From Cristatella mucedo (Eukaryota > Bryozoa > Phylactolaemata > Cristatellidae): a stretch of DNA of 64,000 bases. The position numbers and the translations under genes are program-made. Where the stretch lies: NCBI GenBank assembly GCA_009760855.2, contig WPIO01000095.1, positions 779,001 through 843,000 of the forward strand. Reading direction: 5' to 3'. This document shows positions 1-9,522 of this stretch, piece after piece (within the stretch, counting starts at the first letter, position 1; the number at the start of each line of letters is the position of its first letter). The notes under the pieces are model-generated. The model was not told the DNA's origin. It was given only the letters and a program-made list of their open reading frames with translations, and did not search any database.

Positions 1-83
1 GTGTAATAGGATGCTTAACTATAGCGATGCCTATGCCAACTGGGCGCTGAAACATTTTGGCTGGAGAGATAATAGTAATAAAA

Positions 84-222
84 ATAACATAATTCATTGG
101 TATAGCCGCCTAAGAGAATGTAATCTCCATTCAGGCGCTGCACGTATGCCTCGGGGCTCGAACCCATGACCTCAGGCAGGCCTTGGTCCCCGGGGCGTGC
201 ACCTTAACCGCTGGACCAAAGC
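84..222 (-). mobile_element. tRNA-derived SINE, family A, copy 1
   Basis: Read on the minus strand, this starts with a tRNA-like head (A-box-like GGTCCAGCGGTTAAGG, B-box-like GGGTTCGAGCCC) and ends in a tail resembling AGCGCCTGAATGGAGATTA. The head and tail match copies at 4471, 20413 and 32106. The tail also matches the 3' end of the LINE family in this window, which suggests mobilisation by that LINE's reverse transcriptase. Confidence 0.75.
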
Positions 223-229
223 TAGCAAA

Positions 230-1500
230 CAGCAGAAGACACTGCCGGACTCAGTTCATTTGCCTGTGACCTCATATGTCAGCGTCAAGTGAATCTCGCT
301 TCTAGTTAGCCAGGAAATGTGAATTTGCTAACAGACGCACCTGATATATAACTCACTAAGAATACACTTGTCACACTGGCAAGATAGAAGTGCTTAAAGA
401 TGAGATGCTTATTGGAGGAGCAGTAGTTAAAAGCGTTTCTTTCAGGCTATTCTCTTACTTGTAAGTGCCCAGTTTCACCATAAACCTACTCTTCTGCGAT
501 ATCGCCGGGATCGAGGAAAATAGAAATACCCTAGTTTCGCGACATCGTGAAAGAGCCGTTTGCAAAATGGGTAATATTAAATAAGCTGCAGCATGAAAAT
601 TTGCGTACTACCGGCAATAAAATTGACACGCGAAACTCGAAGTGCAGCTGACATATTTTGATGAATTTTGTGAATAATTCATTTCCACATTTTTTGGCTT
701 TGGAGCTAGCCTAGCATCGACAAGTTCTTCACAGTATATCCATGGCTTGGCGATAATCAGGCTGACATGCAGAAGTCATGTGCTCACAGCAGCAGCAGAA
801 TCGGAGTCTTTTCTTGCTACTATCACTGCTGGATTTGAAGGACGATTTGCTGTCGAGGTCGTGGTAAGCGAGGAGCAGCAACAGACTCCTGAGCCACAAT
901 AGTGTAGTGAAGGTGACTAGCACTCCAAAGAGTCAAGACAGCATTTTCAGAAACCATGATGAAGTTAGCGTCATGGCTACACAGGTCAAGAATATGCCAT
1001 AAAAATTGACAGCAGAGCGCAGCTCAGCGCCTTTAACTTACCGAAATAAATCCAAAAACTTTGGGTATTTCCTCATATGGTCGTCTTTGCTGGCACAGAT
1101 ACAGTACTGGTCCACATAGCTGAGCGTTAAACTCGCCCGCCTGCTGCTTTCTGCTTGCTCTCCATAGAACTCTAGGTGCACCACGGTAAATGCAAAAGCC
1201 GAAAAAAATACTTAAGCTAGTTAACAAATTTTGATAACGCGTTGTTACTTAAACAGCGATCTTTCGTAGGACAGTAGATCATAAAATGCCACCGCCGTCA
1301 CAGCAGACTGTGGAGGTGTTAACATACCGGAGGCTCTGCTGAACTTCAAGTCTCGTATGACAGAATTTGTCGGGAGGGACAGTACAACTCGTGAGGGGGC
1401 AAACGCACCGTGCCGTCCTTGATCTTCACGTCTTCTCCTAATGTTTGGTTTAATTGCTGGTCATGCAATTTTAACCTTTGTTTACGGTTAAGTATGTTTG
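230..1500. other. AT-rich stretch without a recognisable gene
   Basis: I see only short open frames here, none with a recognisable domain or convincing splice sites. A short CAG run lies near 790. No mobile element could be assigned. Confidence 0.4.
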
Positions 1501-1501
1501 A

Positions 1502-2125
1502 GCTGGAAATAAGTTCTAATCTTTTGGAGCATAGGAACTAAAGGCACGATCTCCAATGATTTTAGGTTTGTTCAAGGTATAGGTAAACGATTAGATTCGG
1601 AAAAGCGGGTGGTACGGTGTGTAGTCTTGTGGGGGAGTAGATCTGATAAGTAGGCTGGAGCTAAAAATGGAGAGACGTAAAAGTGAGTGGGAAAAAAACT
1701 TTGAAGTCGATGCGTTGCTTGCTTGACTGGGAGCCACTGCAGATCGGCGAGAAGTAGTAGATGTGGCAACTGCGACGCTCACGACAGCCAAGCTTAGCTG
1801 CAGAGTTTTGTACCAGCTGTAAGCGCCTAATTGCACAGGCTGGCAGACTTAACTAATAATGGCCAACCAAGTGTCATTTAGAAACTGAAAGTCGAACTCT
1901 CAAAATTGACTCTGCCAGCGTGTCCCTTACAGAGTCCTGCACAAATTTGTGCATTCTGTTGCATACCTTACACTGGATGACCACATCAGCTCCGTGGCCA
2001 AGTCTGACTACCCTCAGCTACGTAAGGTTGCAAAAATTCGGGATTTCTTAGACAGGGATTCCTCAAGCAAGCCCTGTCCGTGCATTTGTGAAGGCTTGCC
2101 TTCTGCAGCTCATCGCTCGCCAGTC
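1502..2125 (-). mobile_element. L2/CR1-like LINE fragment with 5' inversion
   Basis: The minus strand from 1858 down to 1502 carries the last part of the RT ORF ([11 protein letters not shown]-like, [11 protein letters not shown]-like, [10 protein letters not shown]). The plus strand from 1860 to 2125 carries the part immediately upstream (GKPSVIQKL-like through [13 protein letters not shown]-like). The two halves are adjacent in the parent element but lie head to head here, which is the signature of twin-primed 5' inversion. Both are decayed by stops and indels. Confidence 0.7.
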
Positions 2126-2482
2126 TTTTTGCCAGTGCAATAATGCATGCCGGGCCGTAAGCCCTCTGGCCCGCAGTCGAGCTTCCCAGCGGCCGATCTG
2201 GTTCTGTCAGACATTTTAGCCGTCCGGGTCCAAGTTCTCGTGCTCGACGCAGATCTTTGGCGTAAATCGAGGAAGAAGCAAACCGTCCTTCGCAAGGCAA
2301 TGGCCTGCTTAGCGCTCTGCGTAATGGCGCGAAGCACCGGTTGAGCTCGCTCGGTCAACTCGATTGACTAGAACTTGTGATCTGCCTAAGCAAGCGCAGC
2401 AGGCTCGCCGCACACATTCCGAAGCACGTGACCAATCGCTTCGCTCAGTCGCAGTGCGGCCTATTGATAATTCTTTTATTAA

Positions 2483-2503
2483 GAGAGAGAGAGAGAGAGA
2501 GAT
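2483..2503. repeat. (GA)n microsatellite
   Basis: A simple GA run of about ten units. Similar runs occur at 3976-4012 and 4856-4918. Confidence 0.9.
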
Positions 2504-2639
2504 CTTAAAACCTGACATTGAAATCAACTCCAAAAAACCAAACCAACCAAATTGAGATTTCAGGAAACCAACTCAACAAAAACACTGCGTACACATCAAG
2601 TCTTCGATTTAGAAAAAAATGCTGACCTGAATAATCGAA

Positions 2640-3830
2640 CTTCATCTCCGTGGTTTGTGAAGGAACGTCGGTGTCCCCGCGCCCTCCCGTGGCCACTACC
2701 GCCTGCGGCGGGCCGCCGCGAGATTGGCAGAATGACCCGAGGGGCCGTGCCGCGCGATCCAAGCCCTTCTGTGCGACGGCGTCCTTCGTGGCGGCGGCAG
2801 CAGCCAACTGCGTCCGGTGGCCATTTTGCTAGCAGGTCGGCGTGCTCTACAAAGTAGCGCGGGAGCGTCTGGGCGGAGCGTCGCTGACGGTTCATTCGAG
2901 CGCATGCGGCGCTCGCTGTGCGTAATTCTGAGCCAGGCCTGGCCTGGTGCTCATCAATTGACGCAGCCCTCTTTCAGCAGCAGCAGCAGCAGGGAGGAGG
3001 GAGGGTTTAGCCTTGACCTTACCCTAACCCACCACCCTCAGCTTGCTGGTTACGCGCTCATTCTCGGTTTGGGCCCCGGCGGCCTCCTCCCGATCCCGCC
3101 CGGTTCTAGCCGACGACGGATAGACATCGCTTGCACCGACCAATGGCGCAGCCCGATCGAGAAAGGTGAATGGTTGCGCCCCACTGCGATGCACTGCAAA
3201 TCAGCTCTCCGCAATAGCTAGCGGTTGCATATTATGCTGCGGGCTCTTTTTTTAGCGTAACTGTTGCTAGCCCACTTTTCTGGCCATTTCGCGGGCTCGT
3301 TCTCGACAAAACGAACCGCGACGAGAGCTCCGCACGAGGCGCTGGCCAGTCTTCACTGCGCCGAAAACCGGTCGCGCGCGCCACCGAGCTCTTCGTCGCT
3401 GTGACGATACCGGCGGCAGCTTGTGGAGTGCGAGCCCGCCGCATGGAAAGCTGCTGCTGCTGCTGCTGCAGGGAATGCTCGAATCGGACGCCGGGAGTTG
3501 TCTCCTGCGCCTACGAGCGGCTGCCGAGTTCCGGCGCTAACTTCGACGGCTGGCCGCGATTGTGGATGGCCGACGCGATTCGGGACTCGGCGACGGCGCA
3601 GCGGAGCGCTGGGCGGGAAGCAGCGTCGGGGTGACGTGCGCTCGTCAAAGCGATCGGCGGCCTTCTGCGCCCCTTCTCTGCGACAGCCTTCCGAGCAGCG
3701 CAGCAGCACGGCGAAGCGGCCGAGCCTGAGCTCGAGCGAAGTTCTCGCGGGCGGGCGCGGCACCGCGGTGATCGAGTAATCGGCCTCGCACGGCGGAGCA
3801 GCACGGTTTACTAGCAGCTGGTCGCATGGC
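2640..3830. other. GC- and CpG-rich island, unassigned
   Basis: Base composition shifts sharply to GC with many CpGs, as in the promoter at 8.5-9.5 kb. It contains short CAG/CTG runs near 2977 and 3450. Several frames are open on both strands, as expected from composition alone, and none has a recognisable domain. It may be a promoter or first exon of a gene extending beyond the left edge, but I could not choose a strand. Confidence 0.4.
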
Positions 3831-3975
3831 AGTCATCGCGCGGTATAGCACGACTAATATGTACCCTGGACGTTTCGTGTTTTGCTATTTTAAATATTCG
3901 AGTGAATTTCAGACCCCATTGAGCGTCTTGGCCTTCCGTGCAGTTTGGCCTCCTGGTGCATCTCGCCGGAGCCAA

Positions 3976-4012
3976 GCGAGAGAGAGAGGGAGAGAGAGAG
4001 AGAGAGAGAGAG
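3976..4012. repeat. (GA)n microsatellite
   Basis: An interrupted GA run. Frames across it read as Arg-Glu repeats and are not real proteins. Confidence 0.9.
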
Positions 4013-4470
4013 ACCCCGAAATTGGACGTTCTACAACTTTCTGACTCTCGGTACTCGCAATGTCGGCGGCTGAAATGCCTGAATACCAACCTCCCTCACT
4101 TCCGACTACTTGCTTTCCTAACTTCCATCAGGCCACTTTGTTAATGCCGTCATATAATTTCAGCTAAAAAATTCTCGAAAGCGCCGTGAGATATGTTAAG
4201 TCCGAGCCTGCGTCGTGCGGCACGCAGTGGTGGCGCAGCCCGCGGCAGCATCGCGGGCCGTGCATTCGGCGGATGATTTATGCAGCTCGTGCCTGTCTTT
4301 AGGGTGCTCTCATCCCCCCGAGGTGAATCAACCGTGAAATGCTAGCTGGTGGTAAACTGTCTGATCCGAGGCAGTCGCGAAAGTAATTATTATTGACTCG
4401 TATGCAATGATTTTCGATAACAAGATGTATCTTAATCTCTGACTTAGGTCCTATCTTTGACAACTAACGG

Positions 4471-4608
4471 CGCTGGTTTGGTCCAGCGGTTAAGCTGCTC
4501 GCCCCGGCCAAGGTCTGGCTGAGGTCATGGGGTCGAGCCCGGAGGCATATGTGAAGCGCCTGAATAGAGATTAAGTTCTGTTAGGGCACTGAAAAAATGA
4601 ATTATTTC
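4471..4608 (+). mobile_element. tRNA-derived SINE, family A, copy 2
   Basis: The best-preserved plus-strand copy. It has an A-box-like TTTGGTCCAGCGGTTAAGC, a B-box-like GGGGTCGAGCCC about 50 bp later, then the tail GAAGCGCCTGAATAGAGATT followed by AAGTTCT and a short AT-rich end. The tail matches the LINE 3' end near 60495. Confidence 0.8.
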
Positions 4609-4855
4609 ATGAATTATACTAACAGTGTATGGGCAGGGCTTTGGCAGTCCTGCTATATAAAGCCCGAGACAGATTTCGTTAGTGTCATGCTGCACAGGAC
4701 AAATTGTTAGAAGGGGCCAAGAATACAAAAGACCGCAATCGTTAAGGAAATATACAGCAGAATCGTTAACGAAATATAAAGCAAAAGAGACTGAATATTG
4801 CAGAGGTTGAGAAAAAAAAGAGTGACACACACATACAGAGCTTGAAATTGACGGA

Positions 4856-4881
4856 GTGAGAGAGATAGAGAGAGAAAGAGG

Positions 4882-4918
<37 letters not shown>
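4856..4918. repeat. (GA)n microsatellite
   Basis: A GA-rich run, slightly interrupted. Confidence 0.9.
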
Positions 4919-4919
<1 letters not shown>

Positions 4920-5149
4920 CAGACAGACTGAGAAATGTAGATATGGAGACCCAAACAAAATATCCACTTAGCGTAACAAGAACTGCTTGCGAAATACTTA
5001 CCACATTTCAACAAAGGTACGTAGTTAAAAACGTTCTATTAGAATAAAAGGAAGGCATTGAATGCAAAATGAATCCGGAATACCACAGTGAACAGATTAA
5101 CCTAGAAATTTGTTGTGTTCGCTTTTTATCTTGTTGGCACTTTTTCACA

Positions 5150-5362
5150 GCAGTCATGACACCTGCGTATCAGGTTCACAGTAATGAGTGCTCACCACTT
5201 GCATGTTGACACTGTGCGTGGCAACTCTAACCATTTTTTTGTTGAAAGTGTGCACGTTAGCATTAATCATTTGATCATGCTGCATTCACTGCGCTTTTAA
5301 GGTGCCCGGAAAGAGGTTATGTTCTCTGAGGGTGCTCTATAAATGTATTACTATTATAAAGC
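5150..5362 (+). mobile_element. LINE 3' UTR fragment
   Basis: It matches the 3' end of the main LINE family: the region carrying CATGTTGACACTGTGCGTGG, then GGAAAGAGGTTATGTTCTCT and a short ATT-rich tail. Only the non-coding end is present. Confidence 0.6.
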
Positions 5363-5367
5363 CGTTG

Positions 5368-5373
5368 TTTTAT
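5368..5373 (-). terminator. Candidate poly(A) signal for the left divergent gene
   Basis: AATAAA on the minus strand, about 0.8 kb past the stop codon at 6178. It is the first hexamer I noticed downstream. It lies next to a LINE tail, so it may be fortuitous. Confidence 0.25.
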
Positions 5374-5811
5374 TAGATAATTCTAGCCATTCCCGCCCAG
5401 CCTCCGTCCTGGAAAGTGGTTGCCCTCTTGATGTAGAATTTAGAACCGGAAGTTTGCATGAACGCACACGAACTTACTTCTCCTTATTGTCGGACCGACG
5501 GCTTCCGGTGGCGGCGCCGCTCTGCTATCGCCTGCAGACCTGCGTGCGCGCATCGGAGCTATTCGTAGGCCTCGCTAGCAGCGCCTCCAGGCCCCGCCCC
5601 CTCTCCCCCGCGAGTGTCAGTCACGCGTCCGAGATCTAGCAACCGCTGGTCGCTTCGGAGGTTGTGCGAAAGACTCGGGCAATGTGCGGAGCCGCGACAC
5701 GCATTCGTAACCATATGCCCCGTTAAAATTGATACCAACTTTCTGAAAAACTAGTCGAACTTTCGCACGAGTCCTATCGACAGACCTTTGTAGACCGCAC
5801 GACCTAGATAC

Positions 5812-5996
5812 AGTAAAGGTCTGCTGATTTAGCAGCCTTGTTTAGATAGCCGCAGAAGAGCCTTCGGGCGGCTTGTTCACCCTTCCCCCCCCCCGACTTT
5901 CATTCGGCAATACAAGATTGCCTGCTGCAGGAGTCGAACCCGCGATCTGGGTCGCGACGAGCGAGCCCGCTACCCCTAGACTAAGATCCGGGGCGC
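5812..5996 (-). mobile_element. tRNA-derived SINE, family B, copy 1
   Basis: Minus-strand SINE with a B-box-like GGGTTCGACTCC and a tail that reads GGCTCTTCTGCGGCTATC and then AAATCAGC. The same tail, with a different sequence from family A, recurs at 9993, 16341, 20171 and 47283. It lies in the presumed 3' UTR of the left divergent gene and has a poly-C interruption. Confidence 0.7.
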
Positions 5997-6177
5997 CCAA
6001 GGTTTCGGTGACGAGTTCCCCCCCCCCAATGCCTTGGACGTCAGTCGCGCGATTTGATCGACGCGAGCAATCTTCCCTCGCCGTCCGTGCACATCATTGC
6101 CGAACCACCCACCCACCCCGTCGCTCTAGCAGCAGCCGCAGCCGCCGCCGCTCTTGCCGAAGCCGTCGCTTACCGGC

Positions 6178-8244
6178 CTATTCCGCATTCGAATCGGCCG
6201 CCGCAGCCCCGCCGCCGTCGTCGTTGTCGCCATCGTATTCGACGTTGTCGCGTGCGCCGTGGACGTTGAATGTGACTATCCTTCTCTCGCGCGCCGCCGC
6301 CGCTACCGAGCAGCCGACGGACTTTTCGACGGCTTTCGCTCCGCGCGCCGACGCCGCCTTTCCGCGCTCGCGGAGGCGGCCATCTTGGTCTGGGCCCCGC
6401 TCGTCTTCCGACTCCGTGCCTGAGTTACGACCGCCGCCGCTGCCGCGGCGGGTCGACGCCGCGGCCGACCCGGCGGCGGCGTGCAGCCGAGCGCCGCCGC
6501 CGCCGCGCTTCATCACCAGCAGCCTCAGCTCGCGCTCCATCTTGGCCACCTGGCGGTGCAGGTGCGCGAGGTAGGCCGACGGCTTGAACGGCGCGTCGGC
6601 GCTGGCCGGCGGCGTGTACGTGCGCACCGGTATGCGCGCGTTCACCGTCGCGCCCGTTTCCCGCTCGAGCTGGCGCAGCGCGTCCATCGACTCGTCGAAC
6701 TCGCGCATATTCTTCCGCTGCAGCCGCTTGAGGTCGGCTAGCGCTCGGCACATGGCGGCGGCGCCGCGCACCGGCTTCGTCTTGCGCCGTATGCTGCCCA
6801 GCGCGTCCAGGTCGTAGGCAATCCTCGCGCCGGCGCCGACGGTGGCGGCCGCCTCCTCCGTGGCAGCGGCCGCCGCAGCGGCCGCTGCGGCAGCCTCCGC
6901 GGCAGCGGCCGCCGTGGCGACAGTCACTTTCGGTGCCGCTGGCAGCTCGGTGATGAACGTGTTTGAAGCTGCGCGATCGCTCTTCAAGCCGCTCAGGTCG
7001 CTCGTGGTTTTGTTGTAGAAGATTATTCGCTTCTTGAACACCACGCGCTGCTTCTTGAACGCCGCAGTCAACACGGCCTCCTCTAGATCAACTAGTTTAA
7101 ATTGGTTTCGCAACTCCACGTCCTGCGTCCTTGAAAAGAACGCGGCGAAGACTGGAGTCATTCGCAGCAGCAGCAGCAGCGGCAGCAGCAGCAGTGGCGG
7201 CGACGGCGGCGGCGGCGGTGGTGGAAATCCTCGCACGCCCATTGAGCTTGCTAACTCATATGCGAATGGAATCTTCGAAACGGCGCGTAAGTGCGATCCA
7301 GATATGAAAACAGAAACTAATAAGAATAATAATAAATTTATAGAGAAACCAAAGAGAACTAAATCTCTTTCTACGCATGTTAAAGGTGCTGAAAAGTAAG
7401 GTGTAGAGTGCTGATTCACAATGAACACCAGCGTAAATAAATAATTCACGCCGACGGAGCAAAGGCTGTGAGAAACACGTGGGTTGTGTTGTTCTCTTGA
7501 ATTTTGTTCTTCTCGGGATATGACGCGATCTCAGCCTCTAAAAGTTCCAGACTTTTTGAGCATAATAACTGTAGGAGTGGACTCCGTGGGCTTTGAGGTT
7601 GGTTAGAGGCACAGCTAAACAACTTGATTCAGAAGAGTGATTGGTGCAATGGAAAGCCTGATGTGTAACTAATTTCAATAAGTAGACCGGAGCTAGAGAA
7701 TGGAGGATCTAAAGTCGAGTGACAGTTTCTTGAAGTCGATAGTTTGCTTGATATGGAGACAGTACAGATCGGTGAAAAGATATGGGACGTGGCAGTGGCA
7801 ACGTTCGCGATAGACAGGTCTAGCTACCGAGTTTTGCACCGACCGGTAAGCGTCTTATCGCACAGGCGGAAAGACCAACAAGTAGCAAGTAACAGAATTC
7901 TAGTCAGGATATCACGAATGCAAGGACCAACTCGCTCGTAACGAGCACAGTACCTGCGTGCAAACTAAATGTGTACACACTGACTGTGTGTATATAAAAT
8001 GCATTATTTATGCAGAAACGAGGCATTACATTAAGCGTGCATTAATGCCTGCAGATGCATATCCACGGCACCTATATATAACGTTCACGATACGCAAAAA
8101 TTACGAGAAGGCGCTTGCCACGACTCAGTCGACAAAGGAAGGCGGCGGCGGCTTCGCGGGCGGCAGCTTGCGTCGTAGATGCGCTCGTCGCAAAGCGCCA
8201 CCCCGCGCCAGCCACCAGCCTGGCAAGAAGCGCAGGTGTCCGTA

Positions 8245-8330
<86 letters not shown>

Positions 8331-8495
8331 GCAGCACCGACGTGCTCGGCGGCGGCGGCGGCGGCTCACTTGCCTGTTTCGCTGCTCCACGCGTCGCAGC
8401 GTCTTCGCTTCGACCCGGAAGGCGTAGGCCTTCTCCTCGCGCGGCTGCTCGATGGTCGGACCGTCCTTGCGCACGATCTGCGGCAGCGCGTTCAT
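6178..8495 (-). CDS. Unrecognised protein, left gene of divergent pair (2 exons, 356 aa)
   Basis: Exon 1 (8495-8370) encodes 42 residues from MNALPQIVRKDG to RRVEQRNRQ. Exon 2 (7122-6178) encodes 314 residues from DVELRNQFKLVDLEEAV to a TAG stop. The GT donor (CAA|GTGAGC) and the CAG acceptor join in phase 0. An alternative GC donor (CAG|GCAAGT) with the upstream AAG acceptor also keeps the frame and changes only the junction residues. The joined N-terminal third is charged and probably helical. A polyalanine tract follows, then a second basic helical stretch (LADLKRLQRKNMREFDESMD) and an acidic, Gly-rich tail. I recognise no family. The start at 8495 is the only Met that opens the continuous reading frame near the CpG-rich promoter. 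Confidence 0.65.
6838..6918 (-). repeat. Polyalanine-coding GCN tract
   Basis: Within exon 2 of the left gene, mixed GCN codons encode an Ala-rich run with scattered Glu and Thr. The codons are mixed rather than pure, so the tract should be less prone to slippage than the intronic CCG array. Confidence 0.7.
7590..7955 (-). mobile_element. Decayed LINE fragment in intron
   Basis: Diverged minus-strand match to the C-terminal RT ORF of the main LINE family, visible as DNA similarity to 11760-12030. No open frame survives. It lies in the intron of the left divergent gene. Confidence 0.55.
8246..8329. repeat. (CCG)n trinucleotide array, about 28 units
   Basis: An almost uninterrupted CCG/CGG run of about 84 bp. 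It lies in the single intron of the left divergent gene, starting about 40 bp inside the donor site at 8370. All frames through it are open and give poly-Ala, poly-Pro, poly-Arg or poly-Gly, so open frames here are not evidence of coding. Confidence 0.95.
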
Positions 8496-9522
8496 GGCGA
8501 GCGCCGGCTAGCGTCGGGATCGTCGAGACGTTTGGTCGCTAAATCCAAACGCGCCGCGCCACTTATCAATCAGGGCGCCCGAGTTTCGGCCGGCCTCTGC
8601 GCACCTCGGACGAAGCGAGCGGGCAGCCGTAGCCGCCGCCGCGCGCGTCCGGCGTGCGCGCGGCGCTGCCGCCGCCGAGAGAGGAAGGATCTCTCGCTCG
8701 AGCGGCGCCGACGGCTGCCGCCGGCCGCGCGACGCGCGACCGGCGGCAGCGGCGGCACCGACAGCGAAGTCGCTCATAATGACCATGACTCGCGGCGCGA
8801 GCTAGCTTTCGCGCGGCGCGATCTAGCGTTCGGCAGATACCTGACCCCGGCGGTCGCACGCCCTCCTATGCTTTAATTATAAACACCTGTCGCGCACTCT
8901 GCCAGCTCGGCGGCTTGATACTGCGTCGCAAACAAGCGTCGCAGAGTGGCGGAGTTGCCAGCGGAGTGCCGCGGCGTTTGTGTTATTCTTATCAACGCAG
9001 AGCTCCATTCCGCGCTATAGGTGGCCTGACCCCGAGCGCGGGCGTTTGTAGCGGCAGCAAGTCGGTCCCTTTGTCGCGCTTGGAAGGCGGCGGCGGCCAT
9101 TGTCCGGAAAACGAGCTCGATCGCTCGCGCCGCCGCCGTTAAACAAAAGCTTACAACCGCATCGAGACGGCAAAAAGAGAGCTCGCGAGCTCACGCTCGC
9201 CGCCGCCTGCGATCCCGTCGCTCCACACCCTCCGCCACGGGCGGGCCCCGACAAAAGTGGTTTCGCTGCGCCCTAGCGAGCGCATCGAGCCTCCATGCTC
9301 CGCTCCGGATAACATCGCCGCGGCAGTCGACGGCTGCGGCAGTCGAGGCCGGCGAGTGCGCCGACGGCGGGGCCGACGCGCCGCCGGCGCAGCCCTTTTT
9401 GCCGAAGAGATTGAGAAAGAGAGCGCGGAGGCGCGCGAGCTGAGCGCCGCCTCTGCCGCAGAGCGAGGCCGCGCGGCTGGAGGCGGCAGCGGTCATTCGG
9501 CACCGCCGCGAGCGAATAGACG
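8496..9522. promoter_or_regulatory. Putative bidirectional CpG-rich promoter
   Basis: The 1,027 bp between the two divergent start codons are strongly GC- and CpG-rich, with no mobile elements and no obvious TATA box. Both 5' UTRs and the transcription starts must lie here if the two gene models are right. The position of the starts is inferred. Confidence 0.5.

Noticed and set aside
3353-3804. Overlapping open frames on both strands of the GC island
   Set aside because: Several overlapping frames are all open, as composition predicts. No domain or splice support chooses one.
4856-5047. Arg-Glu-rich and Ser-Leu-rich open frames over GA runs
   Set aside because: They are read-throughs of a simple repeat on both strands, with no domain or splice context.
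7123-7449. Upstream 109 codons of the frame that leads into exon 2 of the left gene
   Set aside because: The sequence is a poly-Leu/Pro and AT-rich intron reading. The acceptor at 7122 and the in-phase exon 1 explain the protein better.
8115-8876. Long plus-strand frame with polyalanine
   Set aside because: It stays open because of the CCG array and GC-rich promoter. The minus-strand exon 8495-8370 has better splice and phase support.
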